Shown here in pieces: positions 9,367-17,888 of a stretch of 64,000 nucleotides of DNA. Within the stretch, counting starts at the first letter, position 1. Every line of letters begins with the position of its first letter. The notes beneath the pieces are model-generated. The model was not told the origin of the DNA and did not search any database. It was given only the letters and a program-made list of their open reading frames with translations. The stretch covers positions 3,294,501 to 3,358,500 of the forward strand of contig NZ_CP017014.1 of assembly GCF_001767395.1 (NCBI RefSeq), in the 5' to 3' direction. The stretch comes from Rhodococcus sp. WMMA185. Lineage in GTDB: Bacteria; Actinomycetota; Actinomycetes; Mycobacteriales; Mycobacteriaceae. Both the position numbers and the translations under genes were made by a program.

Positions 9367-10294
9367 CGGTGGCCTCCCCTTTAGGCTCCTGGCGGTAGTA
9401 GGTCAGGAACAGCTCGTCGAGATCGGCGCCGCGAGCGGTCATATCCGCAGGTTCGAGGTCGGCGACCACTCGCAAGAGTGGGGCAATAGGTCCTGCGACC
9501 GCGAGAGTGACCCGGCGATCGACGTCGGTGACAACGCGAACTCCCTCGAGGTTCGACAGCGCCGTGGTGTCGATGTCGTGGTCGAAACGAAGCTCGACGG
9601 TGCGCGGTGCATTGTGCCGCAGCCTCTCAACGGTGTCGGTGACCACGAGCCGGCCCTCCCTGATGATCGCCACCCGATCGGCCAACCTCTGCACTTCGTC
9701 GAGCTCGTGCGAGGACAAGAACACCGTCCGCCCCTGCGCAACGGTTTCCCGGACCAGCACTACGAATTCCTGCTGGAGCAATGGGTCGAGCCCTGACGTC
9801 GGCTCGTCCAGTATCAGCAACTCCGGCTTGTGCATGAAGGCCAGCACCAGACCGATCTTCTGCCGATTGCCCTTGGACAGTGTTCGCACCGGGGCGTCGA
9901 GTTCGGCGCCGAAGCGTTCGACCAGCTCGTCACGGTACGACAAATCCGTGAGGCCGCGTATCCGCGCGACCGTGTCGAGGTGGCGGCGTCCGGTCAGCAT
10001 CGGGTAGAGGGCGACCTCGCCGGGCAGATAACCCACACGCCGGTGGATGTGCACGCTTTCATGCACGGGATCGTGGCCGAGAACGGACATGGTTCCGGAG
10101 TCGGCCCGATACAAGCCGAGCAACAGCCGGATCGTGGTGGACTTCCCGGCACCGTTCGGTCCGAGGAACCCGAACACTTCACCGGCACTTATCGAGAAAT
10201 CGAGGTCGGTCACGCCTCGGCGGGACCCGAATCGGCGGGTGAGACCCGCGACGTCGATAACCGACGCTGACGCCTTCACATCACCAGGATCCAT
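9356..10294 (-). CDS. ABC exporter ATP-binding protein
   Basis: ATPase of 312 residues partnering the ABC-2 permease. It has Walker A GPNGAGKST, the signature region TLSKGNRQKIG, Walker B LLILDEPTSGLD and the H-loop SSHELDE, followed by a DrrA-like C-terminal domain of about 80 residues. I start at MDPGDVKAS; a longer in-frame version would add 59 residues across the promoter and an inverted repeat. Probable role: energising export of a hydrophobic compound. Confidence 0.87.
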   Translation of the reverse strand: MDPGDVKASASVIDVAGLTRRFGSRRGVTDLDFSISAGEVFGFLGPNGAGKSTTIRLLLGLYRADSGTMSVLGHDPVHESVHIHRRVGYLPGEVALYPMLTGRRHLDTVARIRGLTDLSYRDELVERFGAELDAPVRTLSKGNRQKIGLVLAFMHKPELLILDEPTSGLDPLLQQEFVVLVRETVAQGRTVFLSSHELDEVQRLADRVAIIREGRLVVTDTVERLRHNAPRTVELRFDHDIDTTALSNLEGVRVVTDVDRRVTLAVAGPIAPLLRVVADLEPADMTARGADLDELFLTYYRQEPKGEATDAH

Positions 10295-10305
10295 GCAGCG
10301 ATTAT

Positions 10306-10319
10306 TGAACAGTTGTTCA
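10306..10319. promoter_or_regulatory. Operator-like dyad before ABC exporter
   Basis: TGAACA-GT-TGTTCA, perfect 6-base arms, 12 bases upstream of the ATPase start. This is the expected place for a repressor site of a TetR/PadR type, yet no regulator gene is adjacent. Confidence 0.45.
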
Positions 10320-10438
10320 CACCGGGGCATCACCTCAGCAGGGTGAGTCTCCTGACAATCGCCGGATCCGCAATACGCCGATTCGATCGGACGAGGGCTT
10401 ACGGTTGCGAGAGACCCTCTGGCCCGGTCGAAAGGACC

Positions 10439-11419
10439 ATGATGCTCTTCGCTCTCGTACCGGACAGCCAACGACGAAGTTTGGCGGAACTCGAGGATCG
10501 CCTGGATCTCGACACGGGCGACAGCAGGGCGAAGCGGTCAGGTTTCTGGATCATGCTCACCCTCTCCGGAGTGATCGCTGCGGCCGGCGTCGTAGGAGAT
10601 TCGACCGCGACCGTGATCGGCGCAATGATCATCGCCCCGTTGTCGACACCGATCCTGGGGATCGGTCTCGGCATCGTCACCGGCCGAGGCCGGCCAGTGG
10701 TCCGCAACATCTTGTATGTTCTGGCCGGCGTCGTGCTGGTCGCGGTTGTGGGATACCTCTTCTCACAGGTGCTGCCCAACCCCACGAACGTGCTGACCAA
10801 CTCACAAGTCTCCGGGCGGACCTCGCCGACCTTGAACGATCTCGCGGCCGCGATAGCCACCGGGTTGGCCGGGGCAATCGCCGTCACCCGTCGCGATGTC
10901 GGTGACGTACTACCAGGGGTTGCCATCGCGATCTCCCTCGTGCCCCCGCTCGCGGTGATAGGTGTCTGCCTGGGATCGGGCGCACCCTCGCTGGCCGCCG
11001 GTGCCCTGGTACTTTTCGCGTCCAACGTGGTCGCCATGGTGATCACGTCGACCGTGGTCTTCGCGGTCGCCGGCTACACTCGCGAATCCGACTCCAGCGC
11101 CTCGAGCCGGCGCGGCCGGATCTACGCCATACTGGGTGCTGCACTGGTCGTCGTCGCCATACCCATGGTCTTGAACTCACTGGCCACCGTTTGGGCCGAC
11201 GACATCCGCAAATCGACCCAACAATGGCTGGCTGACACTCCCGACGCCGTCGTCGGATCTGTCACTTGGCAAGGCAATACCGCGGTCATCGAAGTCCTGG
11301 GTCCACGAAACCTACCGCCAATCTCCGACCTCGAACAATCAGTGGCCGAAGTGGTGCCCTGGGGTCCGGGCATCATCGTCCTGCACGCTGTCGGTGCGCG
11401 CATCGAAGGTAGTGAGTAG
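10439..11419 (+). CDS. DUF389 family membrane protein
   Basis: Membrane protein of 326 residues. The core holds the DUF389 features: GFWIMLTLSGVIAAAGVVGDS followed by a span with IGAMIIAPLSTPILGIG, then further spans including VLPGVAIAISLVPPLAV. About six to seven membrane segments are visible, with a soluble C-terminal part. I start at ATG 10439 because AAAGGA precedes it by a few bases; a longer frame reaches back into the divergent promoter. The family's function is unknown; transport has been suggested. Confidence 0.8.
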   Translation: MMLFALVPDSQRRSLAELEDRLDLDTGDSRAKRSGFWIMLTLSGVIAAAGVVGDSTATVIGAMIIAPLSTPILGIGLGIVTGRGRPVVRNILYVLAGVVLVAVVGYLFSQVLPNPTNVLTNSQVSGRTSPTLNDLAAAIATGLAGAIAVTRRDVGDVLPGVAIAISLVPPLAVIGVCLGSGAPSLAAGALVLFASNVVAMVITSTVVFAVAGYTRESDSSASSRRGRIYAILGAALVVVAIPMVLNSLATVWADDIRKSTQQWLADTPDAVVGSVTWQGNTAVIEVLGPRNLPPISDLEQSVAEVVPWGPGIIVLHAVGARIEGSE

Positions 11420-11447
11420 GGCCCGCTCAACCCCGGTCACGATCGCG

Positions 11448-11957
11448 TCAGTGAGCGTTCGTTATTCGGCGCTCGAGTAGAACGGCACCGTATCCGCAGT
11501 GGGGGTCGCAGTCTCGTCTGCCGACTTCGACGAATCCGGCCCGCGCGTAGTAATCGCGCAACGCAGCATTGTCCTGACCGCAGTCCAGGCGCAGCAGCGC
11601 CGCACCGGCATTGCGAGCTCGTTCGGCGGCCCAATCGAGCAACTGCGAACCGAGCCCCCTGCCGGCACAGGAACGGTCGATGACCAAACCGCGCACATAG
11701 CCTGAGAATTCGGCCTGATGCCCCCAGACAGCCTCGTCCGACCACAACAGCCGAAATGCGGCCCGTACCGCCTCGCCCGGCTCTTCGCGGCCTACGTAGT
11801 ATTCACGCCGTCGAATGTGCTCGAGCACGGTTGGCAGGGACATCTCGCGGCGATCCCATTGCCGAATCCCGCGCTCGGCGAGCCAGGCTTCGCCCGCATT
11901 CTGCAACGCCAGGATTGCATGGCCGTCTTCCTCTGTCGCCAAGTCGACATTCAACAT
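11448..11957 (-). CDS. GNAT family N-acetyltransferase (copy 1)
   Basis: Protein of 169 residues with a GNAT fold. The acetyl-CoA loop is seen as VIDRSCAGRGLGSQLLDWA, followed by RNAGAALLRLDC and the C-terminal NAALRDYYARAGFVEVG. I start at MLNVDLATEE, preceded by AAGGGA. The next gene upstream is a clear paralogue with the same start and layout, so the pair arose by tandem duplication. Substrate unknown. Confidence 0.82.
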   Translation of the reverse strand: MLNVDLATEEDGHAILALQNAGEAWLAERGIRQWDRREMSLPTVLEHIRRREYYVGREEPGEAVRAAFRLLWSDEAVWGHQAEFSGYVRGLVIDRSCAGRGLGSQLLDWAAERARNAGAALLRLDCGQDNAALRDYYARAGFVEVGRRDCDPHCGYGAVLLERRITNAH

Positions 11958-11992
11958 GGGAGTTCCCTTCATCGCCGGCTCGATTCTTCCCG

Positions 11993-12487
11993 TCAAATAC
12001 GGCGCTCGAGCAGAACGAGGCTGTACCAGAGGTCGTCGAAGTCGCGTCGCCCGACCTCGACGAATCCGGCTCGCGCATAGTATTCGCGTAGTGCCGTGTT
12101 GTGTTCGGTGCAGTCGAGCCGCAATAGCTCGGCGCCGGCATCACGGGCTCGATCGGCGGCCCATTCGAGCAACCGTGAACCGAGCTTCGTACCCGATTGA
12201 GAACGGTCGATCACCAACCCGTGCACGTATCCGGAGAATTCTTGCTGGTGGCCCCAGATTTCCGGATCCGACCACACAAGACGGATCGCACCGAGCACGG
12301 ATCCGCCCGATTCCCGACGGACAACGTAATACTCACCTCGTCCAACGTGTTCGAGCACTGTGGGCATCGGCATCTCACTGTGGTCCCACTGTCGTATCCC
12401 ACGCTCGGCGAGCCACGCCGTGGCTGCATGTCGCAAAGCCAAAATAGCCCGGGCGTCTTCGGCTTCCGCCAGCTCGATGTTCAACAT
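11993..12487 (-). CDS. GNAT family N-acetyltransferase (copy 2)
   Basis: Protein of 164 residues, a tandem paralogue of the adjacent GNAT gene: both share LAERGIRQWD, a VLEH motif, WGHQ-EFSGYV and YYARAGFVEVGRRD. The acetyl-CoA loop VIDRSQSGTKLGSRLLEW has Thr-Lys where copy 1 has Gly-Arg, so the canonical RxxGxG is altered. I start at MLNIELAEAED to match the paralogue. Substrate unknown. Confidence 0.8.
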   Translation of the reverse strand: MLNIELAEAEDARAILALRHAATAWLAERGIRQWDHSEMPMPTVLEHVGRGEYYVVRRESGGSVLGAIRLVWSDPEIWGHQQEFSGYVHGLVIDRSQSGTKLGSRLLEWAADRARDAGAELLRLDCTEHNTALREYYARAGFVEVGRRDFDDLWYSLVLLERRI

Positions 12488-12582
12488 GGGTGGTCTCTCA
12501 CTTCGACTGTCCCTCAATCGATGTGTCGACGGTACGTAGGGACTGACCAAAGTATGGCATCTGCGCATGTCAGAATTCGCGT

Positions 12583-13044
12583 GTGAATCTGGTAGTCGAG
12601 CGCGCTGATTTTGGCGACAAGAGTCTTGCTGCCTTCCTGCAGGCGCACCTCGACGACATCGCTCCGACGGCACCTGATGAAAGCCAGCATGCTCTCGACA
12701 TGTCCGGGCTCATGAAGCCGTCTGTCCGTCTCTGGGTTGTCCGACATCGCGATGAGGTTGTCTCGACCGGCGCGCTTGCCCAGTTCGAACCGGGCCACGA
12801 GGAGCTCAAGAGTATGCGCACCGATCCCCGCCTACGGGGGCAAGGAGTTGCACACGCTCTGCTCCAATACTTGATTCAGGATGCCAGGAGTCGAGGGGTT
12901 ACACGGATCTCGTTGGAGACCGGCTCTATGGACTTCTTCGCACCGGCGCGACGTCTATATGCCAGAGCGGGCTTCATCGAGTGCCCGCCTTTCGGCGACT
13001 ACCTCGACGACCCGAACAGCACCTTCATGACACTGCCGCTGTGA
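12583..13044 (+). CDS. GNAT family N-acetyltransferase (third)
   Basis: GNAT protein of 153 residues, divergent from the tandem GNAT pair and not closely similar to them. It has the acetyl-CoA loop MRTDPRLRGQGVAHALL and a C-terminal RLYARAGFIECPPFG. The family start is the GTG at 12583. It resembles the small PhnO/YjaB-like acetyltransferases; the substrate is unknown. Confidence 0.8.
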   Translation: MNLVVERADFGDKSLAAFLQAHLDDIAPTAPDESQHALDMSGLMKPSVRLWVVRHRDEVVSTGALAQFEPGHEELKSMRTDPRLRGQGVAHALLQYLIQDARSRGVTRISLETGSMDFFAPARRLYARAGFIECPPFGDYLDDPNSTFMTLPL

Positions 13045-13077
13045 CAGGTACTACTCGACGACCGTCACGGCAACCAC

Positions 13078-14547
13078 CTACCGCACACCGCGCATTCTCC
13101 GAATGATCCACGGTGAAATCAGCGCCGTGATCACGCCGACCCCTACCGAGAACGACCCGACCGTCGCGAAGTAGGGAACCTCGTTGTCGACGTCATAGTA
13201 CTGCGCCAGGGTGCCGGCGGCGGCGGTGCCGAGGGCGATCGACAGGTAGTACAGGGCGACCGTTTGTGTATGGAACGCGGCCGGCGCGAGCTTCGAAGCC
13301 AGTGACAGCCCTACCGGTGCGATGAGAAGTTCACCGAAGGTGAGCAACAAGCATATGAAGACGACTCCGAGAAGCGGTGCACCATTCGGCCCGCTCCCGG
13401 CGAACATCAGAAATGCCCAGAACGCCAGACCCGTGAAAGCCGTGCCGGCTGCGAACTTGATCGGGGCGGTCGGTTGACGTGGGCCGAGTCTTGTCCACAT
13501 GGCTGCGAACAGTCCCGCAAAGATGATGAGAAACACCGGGGTGATCGACCGTACCCATGCGGCCGGGAATTCCCAACCGAACACGTTGCGGTCGAGTCTC
13601 TGGTCGGCGTAAATCGCCAGGACCGTGAACTGCTGCTGGAACAAGGACCAGAAGACCGCGCTGACGATGAACAACGGGATGAACGCGACAATCCGACTGC
13701 GTTCTACGGCGGTAACCTTCCTGCTCGACAGAAAGATCGTGAAGTACCCGAATGCCGCCAGCACCGTCACCACGATCACGACGCCGGAGAGGTTGTCGGC
13801 AGTGAGCAAATGCGTCACAGATGCCGCCACGACGACCACCACCACACCCAAGGCAATTGCGGAATACCTCAGCCGGTCCGACCTTGGCAGCGGGTTCGCG
13901 GCCTCTGCGCTCACTCCCGAAAGCCGCCCGCGATAGAGCACGTATTGGGTCAGTCCCACCGACATGCCCAGCGCGGCCAGTGCGAATCCGATGCGAAAAC
14001 CGGCAATGTCATTGACCAGCCCAGTCAGCAACGGGCCGACCAACACCCCGAGATTGAGCCCCATGTAGTAGATCGAGTACCCGGCGTCGCGGCGGTTGTC
14101 GCCAGCTCCGTACAGTTCGCCGACCATGGAGGTGGCGTTCGCCTTGACCGCCCCGCTCCCCAGCGCGACGAGCACCAGCCCGACACCGACGCCGGGTAGT
14201 CCGGGCAGGGTTGCCAGCGCTACGTGCCCGATAATGACGAGCACCGCGCTGTAGAAGAGGGTGCGCTCGGATCCGAGTAGTCGGTCTGCCACCCATGCAC
14301 CGATGATCGTCGAGAAGTACACCGTTCCGCCGTATGCACCGACGATGCTCGTGGCGGCCGCCTGGGAAATACCAAGGCCACCGTCAGTGACCGGGTAATA
14401 GAGGTAGTAGATGAGGATGGCGGTCATCCCATAAAACGAAAACCGTTCCCACATTTCGACACCGAACAGGTTCGCCAGCGCGGCCGGCTGCCCCAGGAAG
14501 GTGCTGCCAGACGCTTGGTCCTGCTCCGAAACAGAACTGTTTCCCAT
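13078..14547 (-). CDS. POT family proton-dependent oligopeptide transporter
   Basis: Membrane transporter of 489 residues of the PTR2/POT family. The ExxER motif is present near the N terminus (EMWERFSFYGM), the proton-coupling signature of the family. The GAVKANATSMVGELYG region follows, and about 12-14 spans are visible. It probably imports di- and tripeptides with protons. Stand-alone gene; starts from ATG. Confidence 0.9.
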   Translation of the reverse strand: MGNSSVSEQDQASGSTFLGQPAALANLFGVEMWERFSFYGMTAILIYYLYYPVTDGGLGISQAAATSIVGAYGGTVYFSTIIGAWVADRLLGSERTLFYSAVLVIIGHVALATLPGLPGVGVGLVLVALGSGAVKANATSMVGELYGAGDNRRDAGYSIYYMGLNLGVLVGPLLTGLVNDIAGFRIGFALAALGMSVGLTQYVLYRGRLSGVSAEAANPLPRSDRLRYSAIALGVVVVVVAASVTHLLTADNLSGVVIVVTVLAAFGYFTIFLSSRKVTAVERSRIVAFIPLFIVSAVFWSLFQQQFTVLAIYADQRLDRNVFGWEFPAAWVRSITPVFLIIFAGLFAAMWTRLGPRQPTAPIKFAAGTAFTGLAFWAFLMFAGSGPNGAPLLGVVFICLLLTFGELLIAPVGLSLASKLAPAAFHTQTVALYYLSIALGTAAAGTLAQYYDVDNEVPYFATVGSFSVGVGVITALISPWIIRRMRGVR

Positions 14548-14802
14548 TGCTAAAGATTACAGACTTGGCGAGCTCCGGGTTTCTCCCGAGATAGCGGTGA
14601 CCTGGCCGGACTGCATCTGCTGGCTGCCGCGAGGGACACATCTGACGAATTTCTCCATGCACGGTTGCGTACATGGGCGAAATATCGAGCGAAGCAGAGC
14701 ACACTGGGACCAGGACAGGTGGCAAGACACGGATATCTTTCGTCAGAGTTCCGCTCGACGTCCGGTACCCGAACCCTCCACTCGACGCCCGAGGAGTGCA
14801 CG

Positions 14803-15807
14803 ATGACCGAGAATCCGGTTGCTCCCCCACCCACCTGGACCGGACAGGTGGACGGAACCACACAGGAACATCTGCGGTGGCACCAGGCGGTAACGCCCCT
14901 GAGAGACGAATCCCATTCCTGTGCCTGTGTTTTCATAGGATTTGCGAGTGATGAAGGGGTAGCGCGGAACAAGGGACGTCGAGGCGCCGCCGCGGGACCG
15001 GACGCCCTGCGAAATGCGCTGTCGTCGATGGCGGTCGCCGAGCCCATCCGAGCCTGCGACGCCGGCACGATTGTGGTCGCCGACGACCAGCTCGAAGCCG
15101 GCCAGGAGGCGCTCGGCGCAACAGTCGCAGCGGCTCTGGACGCCGGCCAGTTCCCGCTCGTATTCGGGGGAGGCCAGGAGGTCGCATACGGGACGTACCT
15201 CGGTCTCGCGCAGTCGTCCGCTCGCAGCCCCCATCTACGGATCGGAGTACTGAATCTGGACGCCCACTTCGATCTTCGTGCCGATCCGGTCGCGAATTCA
15301 GGTACCCCGTTCCGTCAAATGATCGAGCGGGAACGAGCTGCCGGCACTTCGCTGCAGTACTCCGTTCTCGGCATCAGCCAGCCGAGCAACACCACCGCGC
15401 TGTTCGAGGCAGCGCACAGTTTGGACGCCCGATATCTCCTCGACGACGACTGCTCCGTCACCGACCGCCATCGGGTGGCGGTCTTCGTCAGCAACTTCCT
15501 GTCCGATGCAGATCTCGTCTACCTCAGCATCGACCTCGATGTTCTTCCCGCGAGCGTCGCCCCGGGAGTGAGCGCTCCCGCCGCGTACGGTGTTCCGCTA
15601 GAGACGATCCAGTTCGTTTGCGATGCCATCGCAGCAAGCGGAAAGCTCGCAGTCTGCGATGTGGCCGAACTCAATCCGGCCTTCGATGTCGACAATCGCA
15701 CGGCGCGAACCGCCGCTCGGTTGATCCACCGAATCGTCACCAAGCGAATTCCACCACCGGTACTGGGTTCCCTACCGGCCCGCAGCGCTGCGCGGGGCCT
15801 GAAATGA
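14803..15807 (+). CDS. hutG: HutG-like formimidoylglutamase (ureohydrolase family)
   Basis: Arginase-fold protein of 334 residues, close to HutG, which hydrolyses formimidoyl-glutamate to glutamate and formamide. Metal-binding motifs are NLDAHFDLR (Asp153, His155, Asp157) and SIDLDVLP (Asp244, Asp246), with APGVSAPAAYG after it. The first motif reads GGGQEVAYG: Gln125 replaces the usual metal-binding His. GAGGAG precedes the ATG, and the upstream in-frame extension is not supported. No other histidine-utilisation genes are nearby. It could act on another guanidino compound. Confidence 0.75.
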   Translation: MTENPVAPPPTWTGQVDGTTQEHLRWHQAVTPLRDESHSCACVFIGFASDEGVARNKGRRGAAAGPDALRNALSSMAVAEPIRACDAGTIVVADDQLEAGQEALGATVAAALDAGQFPLVFGGGQEVAYGTYLGLAQSSARSPHLRIGVLNLDAHFDLRADPVANSGTPFRQMIERERAAGTSLQYSVLGISQPSNTTALFEAAHSLDARYLLDDDCSVTDRHRVAVFVSNFLSDADLVYLSIDLDVLPASVAPGVSAPAAYGVPLETIQFVCDAIAASGKLAVCDVAELNPAFDVDNRTARTAARLIHRIVTKRIPPPVLGSLPARSAARGLK

Positions 15808-15825
15808 GTCACCGTCCTGCCGACT

Positions 15826-15861
15826 ACCGGCGAGTATCAATATCCGCATCGGATTGCCGGT
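15826..15861. terminator. Two-part hairpin after hutG
   Basis: Outer arms ACCGGC/GCCGGT (15826-15831, 15856-15861) enclose inner arms ATCCG/CGGAT with a 3-base loop. It lies 19 bases after the hutG stop and can end that transcript. No U-run is visible. Confidence 0.45.
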
Positions 15862-16018
15862 GACACGTCCTCGAGCACCCACCCATATGGCAGCCGCCGA
15901 ACACTTCGCCAGACCCGCCGACGGAAAACAGGCCGTTCCGGCTCAGGGATGACAGGATGGAGTTTCCACCGATCGAGATCTCGATGTGAGATCCCGACAG
16001 TTTCAGGGAGAGATAGAT

Positions 16019-16222
16019 ATGGCGCAGGGCGTTGTGAAGTGGTTCAACAGCGAGAAGGGCTTCGGATTCATCGCACCGGACGATGGCAGTGCCGACGTGT
16101 TCGTGCACTACTCGGAGATCTCCGGCAGCGGCTACAAGACGCTCGACGAGAACCAACGCGTCGAGTTCGAGGTCGGCCAGGGCCAGAAGGGCCCGCAGGC
16201 TCAGAACGTTCGAGCCCTCTGA
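16019..16222 (+). CDS. cspA: Cold-shock protein (CspA family)
   Basis: Single cold-shock domain of 67 residues that binds single-stranded RNA/DNA as a chaperone. RNP1 (KGFGFIAP) and RNP2 (VFVHYSEI) are intact. I start at [10 protein letters not shown], the family start, preceded by AGGGAGA; an upstream in-frame Met gives an unlikely 11-residue extension. The roughly 200 bases before it could include a long untranslated leader, as in other csp genes. Downstream lie GC-rich hairpins. Confidence 0.95.
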   Translation: MAQGVVKWFNSEKGFGFIAPDDGSADVFVHYSEISGSGYKTLDENQRVEFEVGQGQKGPQAQNVRAL

Positions 16223-16235
16223 CAGACCGCTCGAA

Positions 16236-16266
16236 CTCGGGGCCGCACCCCGAGTAACGCGGCCCC
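16236..16266. terminator. GC-rich hairpin after cspA
   Basis: CTCGGGG-CCGCA-CCCCGAG forms a tight stem. An alternative stem, GGGGCCGC (16239-16246) with GCGGCCCC (16259-16266), overlaps it. Either one can terminate cspA. Confidence 0.6.
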
Positions 16267-16328
16267 TGTTCTGCTGGGTAGGCCACCCGACCATGGTGAG
16301 CTCCTCAGCAGCACGCTCTGCGCACTAC

Positions 16329-16364
16329 TTGACACCGGTCCGGTAGGTGATACCTTGCGTATCA
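16329..16364 (+). promoter_or_regulatory. Promoter with overlapping operator before P450
   Basis: TTGACA (16329-16334) and TACCTT (16351-16356) with a 16-base spacer read as -35/-10 elements. An inverted repeat TGATAC-CTTGC-GTATCA (16348-16364) covers the -10, as expected for a repressor site. The regulator is not adjacent. Confidence 0.5.
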
Positions 16365-16406
16365 GACATCGATTCAGCACCACAGCCATCGATACGAAGG
16401 TCGCCA

Positions 16407-17804
16407 ATGAGCGTCGAATCAGCGCCTGCTGCGCAAAAGGCAAGAATTCCGCATCCACGCTGGCGCGTCCCGGTCCTCGGTGATGTGTTCGGGCTCAGTA
16501 TCCGGACTCCACTGCAGAACTCGATGGAGGCCGGTAGGCCACTCGGACCCATCTTCGAACGCCGGGTGTTCGGTATTCGGTTCGTGTTCGTGTCCGGTTC
16601 CGAAATGGTCGCCGAACTCTCCGACGATTCCCGGTTCGGCAAACACCTCGCACCCGGTGTCGATTCGCTGCGCGAGATCGGCGGTGACGGCCTTTTCACC
16701 GCGTACGACCACGAGCCGAACTGGGACAAGGCCCACCATCTCCTCGTTCCAGCATTCACCAAGTCCGCGATGCGCTCGTACCACGACACGATGCTCGACG
16801 TCGCGGGCGAACTGACCGAGCACTGGGACCAGTTCGTGGACGGCGGGGCTGTGGACGTGTCTTCGGACATGACGAAGGTGACCCTCGAAACCATCGGCCG
16901 CACCGGGTTCAGCTACTCGTTCGACTCGTTCAAGCGGGAACGCCCACATCCATTCGTGCAGGCGATGGTGAATGCGCTCAGCCATTCGCAACGCACTTCA
17001 CTCGTAAGAGCGACTACTCTCGGGCGTCTCCTGACCCGGCGGTCCGATCGCCGCAACGTCGCCAACATCGAGTACCTGGCGGAGGTCGTCGACGAGGTGA
17101 TCCGCAGCCGCCGTGACAGTGCCGAAGCCGGTCCCGAGGACCTCCTCGAACTCATGCTGAGAGCCGCCAGAGAAAATGACCCCAATCGGATCGACGAACT
17201 GAACATCCGCCACCAGGTGGTCACCTTTCTCGTTGCGGGACACGAAACAACCTCCGGAGCATTGTCATTCGCCCTGTACTACCTGTCGCGGCACCCCGAG
17301 GTCCTCGCGAAGGCGCAGGCCGAGGTGGACACCGTCTGGGGTGACGAGGCCCCGACATTCGAGCAGATCGCCAAACTCCGCTATGTGCGACGCGTGCTCG
17401 ACGAGTCGTTGCGGCTGTGGCCGACCGCTCCCGCATATGGCCGCGAAGCGAAGGTCCCTACGACCCTCGTCGGCAAGTATCCGATGAACGTCGGCGACTG
17501 GGTCCTCGTTCTCATCCCGTCCCTACATCGCGATCCCGTGTGGGGCGACGATCCCGAGGCATTCGACCCGGACAATTTCCTTCCCGAACGCGTCCGGGCC
17601 CGTCCTGCGCACGTGTACAAACCGTTCGGCACCGGCAAACGGGCGTGCATAGGCCGCCAGTTCGCTCTGCACGAGGCAGTGCTCGTCCTCGGCACGATCC
17701 TGCACCGCTACCAAATCGTCGGTGACCCCAACTACCGCTTGAAGGTATCCGAACGGCTGACCCTGATGCCTGAGGGGTTCACCCTGCAGCTACGCCGGCG
17801 CTGA
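16407..17804 (+). CDS. Cytochrome P450, BM3-like heme domain
   Basis: P450 of 465 residues most like the heme domain of CYP102 (P450 BM3): AGHETTSG in the I helix, ESLRLWPTAP in the K helix and the heme loop FGTGKRACIGRQFALHE with Cys414. CYP102 enzymes are usually fused to a reductase; here the protein ends after the heme domain, so it needs separate electron carriers. I start at MSVESAPAAQ because GAAGG precedes it and the upstream GTG at 16347 lies inside the promoter. Likely fatty-acid hydroxylation, by analogy only. Faces the E1 gene. Confidence 0.85.
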   Translation: MSVESAPAAQKARIPHPRWRVPVLGDVFGLSIRTPLQNSMEAGRPLGPIFERRVFGIRFVFVSGSEMVAELSDDSRFGKHLAPGVDSLREIGGDGLFTAYDHEPNWDKAHHLLVPAFTKSAMRSYHDTMLDVAGELTEHWDQFVDGGAVDVSSDMTKVTLETIGRTGFSYSFDSFKRERPHPFVQAMVNALSHSQRTSLVRATTLGRLLTRRSDRRNVANIEYLAEVVDEVIRSRRDSAEAGPEDLLELMLRAARENDPNRIDELNIRHQVVTFLVAGHETTSGALSFALYYLSRHPEVLAKAQAEVDTVWGDEAPTFEQIAKLRYVRRVLDESLRLWPTAPAYGREAKVPTTLVGKYPMNVGDWVLVLIPSLHRDPVWGDDPEAFDPDNFLPERVRARPAHVYKPFGTGKRACIGRQFALHEAVLVLGTILHRYQIVGDPNYRLKVSERLTLMPEGFTLQLRRR

Positions 17805-17839
17805 CCATCTTTGCCGTGCTCCTCGACGTCCACGCCCAC

Positions 17840-17888
17840 CCAATGTCACATCGGTTCACTTGGACTGCACCGCTGTGACATTCGGCGA
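17840..17888. repeat. 49-base palindromic repeat, copy A
   Basis: Starts CCAATGTCACATC and ends TGTGACATTCGGCGA; arms AATGTCACA/TGTGACATT pair around a 23-base loop. It shares 37 of 49 positions with copy B at 21440. It lies between two convergent genes and also encodes the last residues of the E1 protein. Probably a terminator-like dispersed element. Confidence 0.6.

Noticed and set aside
16347..16406. Longer P450 start at GTG 16347
   Set aside because: That GTG lies inside the promoter -10/operator; the ATG 60 bases on has a ribosome site.
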